From: an uncultured Pseudomonadales bacterium
GTDB taxonomy: Bacteria > Pseudomonadota > Gammaproteobacteria > Pseudomonadales > Azotimanducaceae
Direction: 5' to 3'
Assembly (NCBI GenBank): GCA_958296025.1
Contig: OY282430.1
Coordinates: forward strand, 1,178,001-1,242,000
DNA length: 64,000 nt
Made by a program: the position numbers and the translations under genes. Under the pieces are notes generated by a model. It had not been told where the DNA came from, searched no databases, and worked only from the letters and a program-made list of their open reading frames with translations. The stretch's first letter is position 1. Each line of letters begins with the position of its first letter. Shown piece after piece: positions 33,901-42,123 of the stretch.

Positions 33901-34107
33901 TTAGTTGACAGGACAGGCGAAAAAGCCCTCCCGGGCCAATTGGGTGGCGGGAACGCGGTCCGGGTCTTCCGCGTCGCCGGCGCTGCGGAGTTCACCCGTG
34001 GCCGGGTCGAAGATCAACTCGTCGCCGTTTTCGCCGCCGGCGCCGATGGCCTCGAAGGCGCCCTTTAGGCCGTCCTGCTTGGGGTCGTTGTTGCTGAAGT
34101 TGCTCAT
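33901..34107 (-). CDS. Small acidic protein of unknown function
   Basis: A 68-residue acidic protein starting at ATG 34107 with AAGGAGAC directly upstream, so well translated. Sequence motifs: SNFSNNDPKQDGLKGAF, GENGDELIFDPATGELRS, and a C-terminal FFACPVN. No signal peptide. Not recognised. Small size, strong ribosome site and a Cys near the end would fit a precursor peptide, but no maturase is nearby. Confidence 0.5.
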   Translation of the reverse strand: MSNFSNNDPKQDGLKGAFEAIGAGGENGDELIFDPATGELRSAGDAEDPDRVPATQLAREGFFACPVN

Positions 34108-34461
34108 GATGTCTCCTTGCATCTCTGTTTGAGGCGGCAATCACTACCTGCCCCCATATGCGTGGCAGGTGGCGGTTAATGTCCTTTCCGGTTGCCGTAG
34201 GGCACCCCGTGGAGCTGCCGGCGCGAGGTCGCAGCAGCCTTGGGATTCTTGGCGGCGAAGTCGGAAACGGCGCTGAACCTGCGCCGAAAAGTTGGTCGCT
34301 GCTGGCCAGCGGAGGGCATTGCCTTTCTCTCTGTTGATTGACTCGCAGTGCAGGCTAAGGGCTATATGCGACACATTCGGACGCACTTATTCACGCGATC
34401 AACCTTTTTTCTTGTTGGTCGTATCTTTGTGAATTCCCACAAGGAATTTAGGACGCTCTCC
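34108..34461. other. Intergenic region with the duplicated antitoxin leader
   Basis: 354 bp. CGCACTTATTCACGCGATC at about 34382-34400 resembles the right end of the MITE but the GACAGGACA terminus is missing. The last about 45 bp match the leader of the first antitoxin gene. No gene seen. Confidence 0.45.
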
Positions 34462-34719
34462 ATGCCCGCAACCGTGCGGATTTCCGCCCGCATATCGGGC
34501 GAGACCAAGGCCAAAGCCTGCATAACGGCCTGTGGCGTAGAGAAGACTCATCTGGTTGAAGCCGCGCTTCAGCATCACCAACAGGCGCTGCGCGAGGTCC
34601 CGGAGGATATAGCTGTCCCGTCTCGGCTGTTTTTGACCGAAGAGGCAATGGCCGAAGTCGCCAAACGCATTGTGCAGGAAAGCTGGCCCACGGAAGCGCT
34701 GAGAACATTGCTGGATTAG
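34462..34719 (+). CDS. Duplicated DUF1778 antitoxin without a toxin
   Basis: An 85-residue paralogue of the antitoxin at 33069, very similar at DNA level, with a six-base (two-codon) in-frame deletion in the RHH helix region (KAKACI versus KAKVEAYI) and other changes. The RHH strand (VRISARISGETK) and the toxin-binding tail (LTEEAMAEVAKRI) are kept. The toxin gene that should follow is gone apart from a short stub. It could still titrate the neighbouring toxin or repress that operon. Confidence 0.75.
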   Translation: MPATVRISARISGETKAKACITACGVEKTHLVEAALQHHQQALREVPEDIAVPSRLFLTEEAMAEVAKRIVQESWPTEALRTLLD

Positions 34720-34755
34720 TAGCCCGCTGTCCGAGGTTCGCATCAACCGTCCGCC
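34714..34755 (+). pseudogene. Stub of the GNAT toxin gene
   Basis: After the antitoxin stop, CCGAGGTTCGCATC is shared with the start region of the intact toxin gene (33344-33357) and then similarity ends. The rest of the toxin is deleted. Confidence 0.5.
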
Positions 34756-34834
34756 GCGTCTGGAAGACCCTAGCTCAGCCGTGGTGCCGCCATATCGGTG
34801 GCGGAATAGTCGCTCAAGCGAATGGATTGGCCGC

Positions 34835-35065
34835 TTAGTCCGCCGGCGGCCGATCAAGCCGCTCGGCAAGCCAGATCTTGATGATGGACTGGCGCGTTGT
34901 GGCGAGGCGCTTTGCTTCCCTGTCGAGTTTCTCGATCATCCAGATTGGGAAATCGACGTTGACCCGCTTCGGCGTCTGCTGCACACGCCGGGCCTTTGTT
35001 AAGTCAAGTGTCCCGGTGACATCCTTGCCCGCATCAAAGTCGTCGTCGAACTTCTTAGCCTTCAT
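34835..35065 (-). CDS. brnA: BrnA-type antitoxin
   Basis: A 76-residue antitoxin with the usual BrnA features: a basic/acidic N-terminus (MKAKKFDDDFDAGKDV), then the RHH DNA-binding part KRVNVDFPIWMIEKLDREA and TTRQSIIKIWLAERLD. ATG 35065 overlaps the end of the toxin fragment by 11 bp, the normal brnT-brnA arrangement. The toxin upstream is truncated, so this antitoxin is probably an orphan. Confidence 0.82.
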   Translation of the reverse strand: MKAKKFDDDFDAGKDVTGTLDLTKARRVQQTPKRVNVDFPIWMIEKLDREAKRLATTRQSIIKIWLAERLDRPPAD

Positions 35066-35186
35066 AAAGCGCCACCTCTTCTTTGCGTGACCGCCGCACC
35101 GAGATGATGCGCGTTGCCTCATTTCGGTAGGTGACCACAGCCGACCAGTGCTTGCCCGAGATCTTGCCGATTAGCATCCACCGCGG
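35055..35186 (-). pseudogene. brnT: 3' fragment of a BrnT-type toxin gene
   Basis: The C-terminal half of BrnT is recognisable (PRWMLIGKISGKHWSAVVT, then RIISVRRSRKEEVALYE), but the N-terminal half with the catalytic Arg/His region is absent: upstream in any frame there is unrelated sequence. No start codon with a ribosome site fits the family. Probably inactive. Confidence 0.6.
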
Positions 35187-35246
35187 TGGCATCCAATAGG
35201 GTTGCGTTTTGCAGGTCGTCAATGGACCTGTAAGGTGGGGGGGCAA

Positions 35247-35559
35247 GCCGAAAGACTTGCTCAGCCTTGCCCTGTTGTAGCTGCTTCATGTCTTGTTACT
35301 CCTGTACAAAGCCATTTTTCTTGGGTGGGACTACGGCCCAAGAGGCACCGCCCAACCGCGCATTTATAGCCGACATCCCGACATAAGCCACTACTTGGCG
35401 GTCTGGGGCGGGAAATTCTTCAGAATTCAGCTTACCCATCGCTGCAGATGGTGGCAAGAAGTGGAAATAGGGCGCTACGGCACTAGTCCTTCATGCTGCA
35501 GGCTGTAGCGTCGGCGACGCAAAATGCCTAATGTAGGCGACTTTACCGAGGATGAGCGG
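35247..35559. other. Intergenic region without a recognisable gene
   Basis: 313 bp between the truncated toxin and the SDR. A 57-codon frame on the minus strand (ATG 35289) has no recognisable content. Leader of the SDR gene lies at the right end. Confidence 0.4.
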
Positions 35560-36324
35560 ATGGAGGCAGCGGGCAAGGTCATCGTCGTCACCGGCGGCGC
35601 CAGCGGCATTGGCCGGGCGCTTTGTGAGCGGTTCGCGGCCGAGGGCGCTCAGCAGGTGGTGGTGGCGGACTTGAACGGCGAGGGCGCCGCTGCGGTGGCG
35701 GAGGGCATCGGCGGCGTCAGCCGCAAAGTGGATGTGGGCGTGGAGGCCGATTTGGCCGCACTCATTGAGCACACCGAAAGCGAACAGGGTCCCATCGACC
35801 TGTTTTGCTCCAACGCCGGCATCGGCCTCGGCGAGGGACTGGACGAGCCCGATGCGGTCTGGGACACCATTTGGCGGGTCAACACCATGGCCCATGTATG
35901 GGCGGCGCGGCATCTGGTGCCCAGAATGATCGCCCGGGGCGGCGGCTACCTGCTCAACACGGCCTCGGCGGCCGGCCTGCTCACCCAGATTGGCTCCGTC
36001 ACCTACGCCGTCACCAAACATGCCGCGGTGGCCTTGGCGGAGTGGATCGCCATCACCCACGGCAAGGACGGCATCAAGGTGTCGGTGCTGTGCCCCCAAG
36101 CCGTGCGCACCGCCATGACCGCCGACGGCCCCGGCGTGGCCGGCGTCGATGGCATGATCGAGCCGGAGCAGGCGGCGGACGCCGTGGTCGAGGCCCTGCG
36201 CGAAGAAAGGTTTCTAGTGCTGCCGCACCCGGAAGTGGCGGAGTACATGCGCCGCAAAGCCGCCGACTACGACCGCTGGCTGCACGGAATGCGGCGCCTG
36301 CAGGAGCGGTTTGTGGGGGAGTAG
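35560..36324 (+). CDS. Short-chain dehydrogenase/reductase
   Basis: A 254-residue classical SDR: TGGASGIGRALCERF cofactor motif, Asp after strand 2 (VVVADLNGE, favouring NAD), SNAGIG, catalytic Ser in LNTASAAGL, and YAVTKHA. Chosen start ATG 35560 (MEAAGKVIVVTGG) has GAGG about 9 bp upstream; ATG 35524 would add 12 residues. Substrate unknown; no operon partners. Confidence 0.88.
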   Translation: MEAAGKVIVVTGGASGIGRALCERFAAEGAQQVVVADLNGEGAAAVAEGIGGVSRKVDVGVEADLAALIEHTESEQGPIDLFCSNAGIGLGEGLDEPDAVWDTIWRVNTMAHVWAARHLVPRMIARGGGYLLNTASAAGLLTQIGSVTYAVTKHAAVALAEWIAITHGKDGIKVSVLCPQAVRTAMTADGPGVAGVDGMIEPEQAADAVVEALREERFLVLPHPEVAEYMRRKAADYDRWLHGMRRLQERFVGE

Positions 36325-36472
36325 AGGGAAAACATGCGTGAAGCGGAGGCAAGACAGACCGGGAAACGCCTGCAGCGAAAACGCCTCCGAGTAGCCGGCT
36401 AGTTTACATTAGGGCCTAGCTGCGGATAAAGTGGCGCACTTCAAAGTTGGCTCAGAAATAGGCAGGTGACCA

Positions 36473-36664
36473 ATGGACTACAGGGTGCCGCTGATCTTAA
36501 CGCCACAGGCAGCAGGCGGATACACGGTAACATCCCCTTTGCTGCCGGAATTGGTGACGGAGGGGAACTCCGTGAGCGAAGCCTTGGAGAACGTCAAGGA
36601 TGCGCTCGCTGCCGTGATTGAGCTTTACGAAGACCTTGGGCGTTCCCTGCCGCAAAGCACTTAG
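36473..36664 (+). CDS. hicB: HicB-family antitoxin, slightly shortened, with hicA deleted
   Basis: A 63-residue HicB-like domain: YRVPLILTPQAAGGYTVTS, LLPELVTEGNSVSEALENVK, AVIELYEDLGRSLP. The partial RNase-H fold typical of HicB is present, but the tail usually following GRSLP is missing and replaced by QST-stop. Immediately downstream is only the last part of a hicA-like frame, so a deletion appears to have removed the end of hicB and most of hicA. Confidence 0.75.
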   Translation: MDYRVPLILTPQAAGGYTVTSPLLPELVTEGNSVSEALENVKDALAAVIELYEDLGRSLPQST

Positions 36665-36671
36665 CTTCCCG

Positions 36672-36701
36672 CTTCAGTGGCAGGAGTTCCGGCAGGCATA
36701 A
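36672..36701 (+). pseudogene. 3' stub of a HicA-type toxin gene
   Basis: In the frame CTT-CAG-TGG the codons read LQWQEFRQA then TAA, which matches the usual C-terminus of HicA proteins paired with this HicB type (L-x-W-x-x-F). Nothing of the double-stranded-RNA-binding core remains. Assigned by eye; short. Confidence 0.4.
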
Positions 36702-36746
36702 ACGAAACTCGGAGATGGGCGAGTAGGGGACCGTCGCACTGGAGCT

Positions 36747-39170
36747 ATGGGCACCGCCGTGGACAAGGGTTCTCTATTGGCGATCGCGGGAGCGCTCATC
36801 CTCCTGTCGGCAGCGCCCTCGTGGGCGGAAGCGCAAACAGGCGCCACGAGCGGAGAAGCGATTGAGGAGGTCGTCGTTATCGGCACACGACGGCCCGGGC
36901 GCTCGGCGGCGGAGTCCATCGCGCCCATCGATGTCATCTCCGGCGAAGACTTCGCTCAGGTGGGCAATTCCGCGGACATTACCGATAACCTGCGCCTCAA
37001 TGTCCCCTCGTTCAACGCCACCATCGCTTCGGGCGACGGCGACACCTTCGTGCGCCCGACGTCGCTGCGCGGTTTGGCGCCAGACCAGACTCTGGTGATG
37101 GTGAACGGCAAGCGTCGCCACCGCGGGGCGGTGATTGCGGAGTTCGTGCCCTCCGCCGGCAAGGGCGCTCACGGCCCCGACATCGGCATGATCCCGAGTA
37201 TTGCGTTGCAGCGCGTTGAGGTGTTGCGGGACGGCGCTTCGGCTCAATACGGTTCCGACGCCATCGCCGGCGTGATCAACTTCATCGTCAAGGACGCAGC
37301 CGAGGGGGGTGAGGTCCGGTTGCGGTACGGCCAGTTCTACGAGGGCGAACAGTCCTATGCGCTGGCCGGCAACCTTGGCTTGGCCTTGAGCGAGCGCGGT
37401 TTTTTGAACTTGAGTCTCGAGTACGCCGAGAATGAAGCGCTTTCCCGAGGGGTCCAGCGCCCCAATGCGCAAGCGTTGATCGACGCCGGCGTTTCCGGCG
37501 TGGGCGCCGACACTCCGTTCGCGGACGCGCCCTTTGTGCAAACCTGGGGGCGAGCCCGGGGAGAACACCTGCGCACGTTTGTCAACGCCGGTATCGACAT
37601 CAACGACGACACCGCCGTTTACCTGCGCAGCAACTACGCGGATACCTTCGGCCGGTATCGATTTTTCTTCCGCAATCCCGACCACATCACTCTGCGAACC
37701 CTGCGTGAAGAGCACGGATTCAACGGGCTGCCCGGTGGATTCACGCCCTACTTCGACGGCGCTCAGAAAGATTTCAGTCTGGTCGGCGGCGTCGATGGAA
37801 ATCTCGCCAACGGCATTCAGTACGACTTGAGCGTTGGCTACGGCTACAACGAAATCGACTTCTTCCTGAACAACACCATCAATCAGAGCCTAGGGCTGGG
37901 CGCTGACGGCAACCCGGCGCAAAGGGATTTTGACGTGGGCGGCTTTCAGCAGGCGGAGATCAATCTCAACGCCGATTTCTCCAAACAACTTGGCAACGCC
38001 GTTTACTTGGCTTTCGGCGCCGAATGGCGAGAGGAAACCTTTACCGTCGTGGCCGGGGAGCCATCGTCCTATTTCGGTGCCGGCAGCAGCGGCTTCAAGG
38101 GTCTGGAGCAGCAAAACGCCGGCGATTTTTCGCGCAGCAACTACGCCCTCTATGCGGAAATCGAACAGAATCTATCTGCTAACTTCGTGGCGCAGTATGC
38201 CGCACGATACGAGGACTTCTCCGATTTCGGCGGCACCTTCAACGGCAAAATCGCCGCCCGCTACGATGTCACACCGGGCTTCGCCCTGCGCGGGGCGGTC
38301 TCCACCGGCTTTCATGCCCCGACGCCGGGACAGGCCAATATTCAGAAAATCACGACCACCTTCGATAACGATCTCGGGTTACAGGTGGAGTCCGGCACCG
38401 TTCCGCCGGACCACCCTCTGGCCGTGGCGGCGGGGGGATCGCCCTTGAGCGAAGAGCGTTCGACCAACTTGAGCGTTGGGCTTATCGCCGGTCTTGGGGG
38501 TCTGGCCGCGCTGACCGTGGATGCCTACCGGATCGAAATCGATGATCGCATCTTCAAGACGCAGAACCTGCCGGTGATCGATCCGGTCACGGGTGTCGGT
38601 TCCAACGTGCAGTTTTTCACCAACGCGCTGGACCTCAACGTCACTGGTTTGGATGTGGTGCTGGCCACCTCGTTCGCTTGGGGCGGTCGTGCGGCGACCA
38701 CGGGCTTGACCTTGGCCTACAACCGCAATCAAGTGGATGTCGCCAGCCAAACCGCCATCAACGGAATCCTGCCCGTCTCCGCAGCCAATGTCGAAGATAT
38801 CGAGAAGAGTTATCCGAAAGACCGCGCCACCCTCACGGCGAACACCTCCACGGGAACGAATTGGAGCTTTTTGGTACGGCTCAACTACTTCGGCAGCCAC
38901 TACGACGAACGCGGGCGCATCGGCGGCGTAGATGGCGGGGCACCGACCAAGAAGCTCGGTGCCACCCTGTTTGTGGATATGGAACTCGGCTACGAGATTT
39001 CCGAGACCTTGCGCGTTGTCCTAGGCGCTTCCAACCTGTTCGACGACTATGTGGACCGCATCGGCCCACCTTATGCCAATCGACTGGATGTGGGTCTGCC
39101 GTACGCCCGCCGAACGGCGGCCAATTTTGAAGGGGGCTCCTGGTACGCGAGGATGGTTTACCGCTGGTAA
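36747..39170 (+). CDS. TonB-dependent receptor
   Basis: An 807-residue outer-membrane receptor. Signal peptide (LLAIAGALILLSAAPSWAEA), TonB box (EEVVVIGTR), plug domain (about 50-175; PTSLRGLAPDQTLVMVNGKR, VEVLRDGASAQYGSDAIAG, VINFIVKD) and a 22-strand barrel ending in an aromatic-terminated strand (ARMVYRW). The style is that of receptors abundant in marine bacteria for carbohydrates or other organics; substrate not readable. No transcriptional regulator or TonB nearby. ATG 36747 is preceded by a GGAG-like site (CTGGAGCT). Confidence 0.92.
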   Translation: MGTAVDKGSLLAIAGALILLSAAPSWAEAQTGATSGEAIEEVVVIGTRRPGRSAAESIAPIDVISGEDFAQVGNSADITDNLRLNVPSFNATIASGDGDTFVRPTSLRGLAPDQTLVMVNGKRRHRGAVIAEFVPSAGKGAHGPDIGMIPSIALQRVEVLRDGASAQYGSDAIAGVINFIVKDAAEGGEVRLRYGQFYEGEQSYALAGNLGLALSERGFLNLSLEYAENEALSRGVQRPNAQALIDAGVSGVGADTPFADAPFVQTWGRARGEHLRTFVNAGIDINDDTAVYLRSNYADTFGRYRFFFRNPDHITLRTLREEHGFNGLPGGFTPYFDGAQKDFSLVGGVDGNLANGIQYDLSVGYGYNEIDFFLNNTINQSLGLGADGNPAQRDFDVGGFQQAEINLNADFSKQLGNAVYLAFGAEWREETFTVVAGEPSSYFGAGSSGFKGLEQQNAGDFSRSNYALYAEIEQNLSANFVAQYAARYEDFSDFGGTFNGKIAARYDVTPGFALRGAVSTGFHAPTPGQANIQKITTTFDNDLGLQVESGTVPPDHPLAVAAGGSPLSEERSTNLSVGLIAGLGGLAALTVDAYRIEIDDRIFKTQNLPVIDPVTGVGSNVQFFTNALDLNVTGLDVVLATSFAWGGRAATTGLTLAYNRNQVDVASQTAINGILPVSAANVEDIEKSYPKDRATLTANTSTGTNWSFLVRLNYFGSHYDERGRIGGVDGGAPTKKLGATLFVDMELGYEISETLRVVLGASNLFDDYVDRIGPPYANRLDVGLPYARRTAANFEGGSWYARMVYRW

Positions 39171-39343
39171 TAGGTGCGTACGTTTGAATGAATCTTGATC
39201 ACGAGCTGCCCTGACAAGCGGTAGCCAATTCGCGCCAAGGCAATGAGAGGCCCCGCATCCGCGACGTTTCTAGGGATATGCGAGTCCATCACTCCTCGCA
39301 AGGTGGGCGACCCGCCGGTCGCTTCACACGGAACCGGTGAGCT

Positions 39344-40276
39344 TCAGAACAGTTTGCGCTTCTTCTTGGTCTTCTTTCGGCCCTTCTCGTCCACGACCTC
39401 GTCGGTGATTCGGGCGAGCATGCCCGCGGCCACGTCACCGCCATCCACGACCGTGGCCTTGGAGAAGCGGTCTTGGACGCTTGTGACGCGCAACTTGGCG
39501 ACGAGCGTTTCTTCCCGGCCAAGCTCCTCGCCGGTGTCCGGATCGATGAACGCCTCGCCTTGGCTGAACACCTCCAACACGTCGTCCTCGCCTAGCAGCG
39601 CAGTGCCGTAGTTGAGCATGACCTCGCCGTTGGCTTGGACGCGGACGACTTTGACTGGGAAGATGTTGGACACGATCAGAGCGGTGACGCCTTTAGCGGT
39701 GACGCGCATGACCTCGCCGAGCGCGGCACTCGAGTCGGACTCGCCTCCGGACGCCACGCCCTCAATGGCGAATGCGCCGCCGATGCGCACCTCCTTGCTG
39801 ACGGTCTCGGCGAAGCCTATGGAACCCGTGTGGGCGTCGATGACGCGCACATCCACCGCCATGCGGGCCGTCTCGGACGCGCCGCCAAACCTGCCGAACT
39901 TTGCCGCCTGCGCCTTCGTGCCGTACTCCGTGATTGCGCCCAAGAAGATGTAGTCCACTCCCTCGACGCTCACGCCGGTCGGGAATCCTCCTTCGTTCAT
40001 GGTTTGGATGCCCTGCTCCTGAGCGATTTCGCCGAGACGGTCGCGTTCTATGACGTCGAACTTGTTGGTCTTGACGAGAGCCGTGGTGATCATGTCCACG
40101 AAGGCGCGTGTGTCCTCGCGCGGTTCGCGCCCATAGGCCCGCAGGCGCTTGTTCGATTCCGAATCCATGGCGCGGTACTCTATCCCGCCGACGGCCATAG
40201 TCGCCCTTCCCACTTCTCCTTGCCCGAACGCGGCGGCGGTAAACGACGCTACCAGCAGAATGACGCATACTCTCAT
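39344..40276 (-). CDS. CsgG-family secreted protein 2
   Basis: A 310-residue exported protein with a CsgG/HfaB domain (about 20-210): FVDMITTALVKTNKFDVIERDRL (core TNKFDVIERDRLGEI), GVDYIFLGAITEYG, DVRVIDAHTGSI. The C-terminal part (DVLEVFSQGEAFIDPDTGEELG) resembles the SH3-like FlgT C-terminal domain; the very end is lysine-rich (KKTKKKRKLF). The signal peptide (CVILLVASFTAAAFGQ) has no lipobox Cys at the cleavage site, unlike CsgG itself. ATG 40276. Paralogue of the gene upstream; no other curli genes are present. Confidence 0.8.
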   Translation of the reverse strand: MRVCVILLVASFTAAAFGQGEVGRATMAVGGIEYRAMDSESNKRLRAYGREPREDTRAFVDMITTALVKTNKFDVIERDRLGEIAQEQGIQTMNEGGFPTGVSVEGVDYIFLGAITEYGTKAQAAKFGRFGGASETARMAVDVRVIDAHTGSIGFAETVSKEVRIGGAFAIEGVASGGESDSSAALGEVMRVTAKGVTALIVSNIFPVKVVRVQANGEVMLNYGTALLGEDDVLEVFSQGEAFIDPDTGEELGREETLVAKLRVTSVQDRFSKATVVDGGDVAAGMLARITDEVVDEKGRKKTKKKRKLF

Positions 40277-40429
40277 GGTGGTGCCCCCCTGATGTTCGCT
40301 GTTCCCGGCGCGGGCGCTGTTCAGACAGGCCACTCTGCCGGCACAAGAGAAGACACCATGACCGCAACCGCATGGCGTGTCAAGTTAAGCTCTATCCCCT
40401 TTTAATTCCTTGTGGTTGCCATGCAGGCA

Positions 40430-41647
40430 CTAATCCTTCTGCTTGTCCTTTTTCCTTCTCTTGAACCGCTGCGGGCGCTCCGGCGGCGTCCAGCCATCGG
40501 CGAACTCAATGGACGGCGGCGCCTCCATTGAGACCACCTTGTCGCCGCGCTTGACCCGGGCCGACCCTTCGAGGCGGGCGATGCTGAACTTCTCCTGAAC
40601 TTCGGCGACCGTGGCGTTGCCCACTGCGGTGTCCTCGGTGCCCAAGCTGATGCCGGTCTCCGGGTCAATCAGGGCCTCACCCTTCCGAAGCACCTCCAGG
40701 CGGTCTCCAACGCCTACCGCGCCCTGGCCCAAGTTGAGCCAGATGCGGCCCGACTGCGCCTTCACGATGCTGCCCTCCGCCGGACGGGCGCCGACGATGC
40801 GCACCAAGTCGAAAACGCCCTTGTTGACCCCCGCGATCACCGCCTGCCCGATAGGCGTTTTGGAGTATTTCCCGAAGAACCCGCCGAGGGCCACCCCGCC
40901 GCCGAACCCGCCGCCGCCCAAGAGCAGCCCGCTCTCCCGGATGATGGACTCGACCTGCTTGGTGTGGACCACTTCCGTGGTTTCGGAATCGACCAAGCGG
41001 AAGTTCAGTCCGACCCGCCCTTGGCTGTTCTTGATGCCGATGCCGCCAAGGAGGGGCACCCGCGACAAACCGCCGATGGCGCCCCCGCCCGTGCTGCTGG
41101 TGTTCTCCTCGTAGTCGGTGACCACCACCTGCAGCAGGTACTGCGCACCGAGCACCTTGCCGATGTTCGCGGCCGAGGGGCGCGAGACGCGGTCCCCGAG
41201 GTCCTGCTCGCCGAGCACGTCGCCGAGAATCTTGCGTTCAACCATGGAGAATCTTCCGGTGCGGGCCATGGTGTCGGTGACGATGGCCTCAATGCCGTTA
41301 ACGGGGACCGTCTGACCGGCAAGGGTGACGTCCCCGCCAGACCCAATGTTGACCGTGGCGAAGCCCGTGGTGTTTTCAACTTCAAGCACGCCCACCCGGG
41401 TCCGCTTCCCCTCATAAGCGCCCCATTCGAGGTTGACCAGATGCTTGGCGTCGATTTGGTCAAGGTGCAGGGGCAGCGGCGACTTGTCCACCGGCGTGAC
41501 GGAGTAGGCCAAGTAGTCCCCGAAGGCGGGCCAAGCGACCGAGGCCAGCGCACAGATCAAGCACGTCGGCAGCAGGAAAGCGCCGCCCCGCCTCCCGCCG
41601 CCCCTTGAAAATCTCGGCGGAAAGCGAAAAAGTCGCGTGAACGTCAT
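40430..41647 (-). CDS. CsgG-family secreted protein 1
   Basis: A 405-residue exported protein. After a basic leader and signal helix (AFLLPTCLICALASVAWPAFG), the CsgG domain shows MARTGRFSMVERKILGDVLGEQD, LGAQYLLQVVVTDYEE and LNFRLVDSETTEVVHTKQV, each split in text; Gly-rich loop LLLGGGGFGGGVALGG; then an SH3-like domain (GDRLEVLRKGEALIDPETG) and a basic tail (RFKRRKKDKQKD). ATG 41647 chosen as the start of the leader. It precedes paralogue 2 with 153 bp between; both probably share one transcript. Outer-membrane-associated role inferred. Confidence 0.8.
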   Translation of the reverse strand: MTFTRLFRFPPRFSRGGGRRGGAFLLPTCLICALASVAWPAFGDYLAYSVTPVDKSPLPLHLDQIDAKHLVNLEWGAYEGKRTRVGVLEVENTTGFATVNIGSGGDVTLAGQTVPVNGIEAIVTDTMARTGRFSMVERKILGDVLGEQDLGDRVSRPSAANIGKVLGAQYLLQVVVTDYEENTSSTGGGAIGGLSRVPLLGGIGIKNSQGRVGLNFRLVDSETTEVVHTKQVESIIRESGLLLGGGGFGGGVALGGFFGKYSKTPIGQAVIAGVNKGVFDLVRIVGARPAEGSIVKAQSGRIWLNLGQGAVGVGDRLEVLRKGEALIDPETGISLGTEDTAVGNATVAEVQEKFSIARLEGSARVKRGDKVVSMEAPPSIEFADGWTPPERPQRFKRRKKDKQKD

Positions 41648-41687
41648 GTCTATGCTCCTTGGTGCGTGTTTTGTTGCTGTGTTCGAT

Positions 41688-41869
41688 TCAAGGCGGACAG
41701 GCCCCTGCCGCCATCGCTTCCCGGCAGGGGTGCGGCGTGGTTTGAGGCGCATTGAAGTCGGGTTGGTGATGGAGAGGAGAGCGGCCAATTAGGGGCGAAC
41801 GACAACATGCGGACACCTGCCGCCGCCCCAAAAGGGCGATGGTTGATGCCGGTGCGCCGGCGGCCATGC
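41688..41869 (-). CDS. Possible small open reading frame upstream of csgG-like genes
   Basis: A 60-codon frame starting ATG 41869 with AGGGAG 7 bp upstream, encoding MAAGAPASTIALLGRRQ and ending GACPP. No family recognised, no signal peptide. It could be a leader peptide, or chance; listed because of the ribosome site and its position between the nested hairpin and the first csgG-like gene. Confidence 0.2.
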
Positions 41870-41926
41870 AGTTCTCCCTAGCTTCCCGTTCGCCACGCAA
41901 GGCGAACCGCCTCTGGGCCGGCGCAC
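41852..41926. promoter_or_regulatory. Nested inverted repeats in the csgG-like leader
   Basis: Outer arms GTGCGCCGGC (41852-41861) and GCCGGCGCAC (41917-41926) are perfect; inside them GTTCGCC (41888-41894) and GGCGAAC (41901-41907) form a second perfect stem with a 6-base loop. Possible RNA structure or operator; function unknown. Confidence 0.35.
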
Positions 41927-42123
41927 TTGGCGCCGGGCCATTGGCAACAGTCAACTAGGATCGTTGAAGTCCCTGCCTATTCGCCGGGGCGTGGGTAGCT
42001 ACTCCCATGCCGGGTTTGAGGCTGTTGTATTCGACAGGCAACCCGGCAGAGCGGATTGGCCTAGTCAACTGTTGCCACTTTCTAGACTGTCACAGGCGAC
42101 AAATCGATGTCAACGCCTTTTTC

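Larger units (their letters stand above)
41648..42123. other. Leader region of the csgG-like genes with stem-loops
   Basis: 476 bp up to the IS1380 element. Contains a 9-bp hairpin (41702-41710 with 41722-41730, CCCCTGCCG/CGGCAGGGG), a nested pair of inverted repeats (41852-41926) and an imperfect 17-bp inverted repeat pair (41943-41959 and 42059-42075, GGCAACAG...TAGG). A 60-codon frame is listed separately. Confidence 0.5.

Noticed and set aside
33903-33917. GTTGACAGGACAGGC resembling a MITE end
   Set aside because: It is inside the coding end of the small acidic protein, lacks CTAG and the rest of the terminal repeat.
30551-35300. tRNA-Gly as the attachment site of an integrated island
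   Set aside because: No integrase and no direct repeat of the tRNA 3' end; the decayed genes lie on the 5' side of the tRNA.
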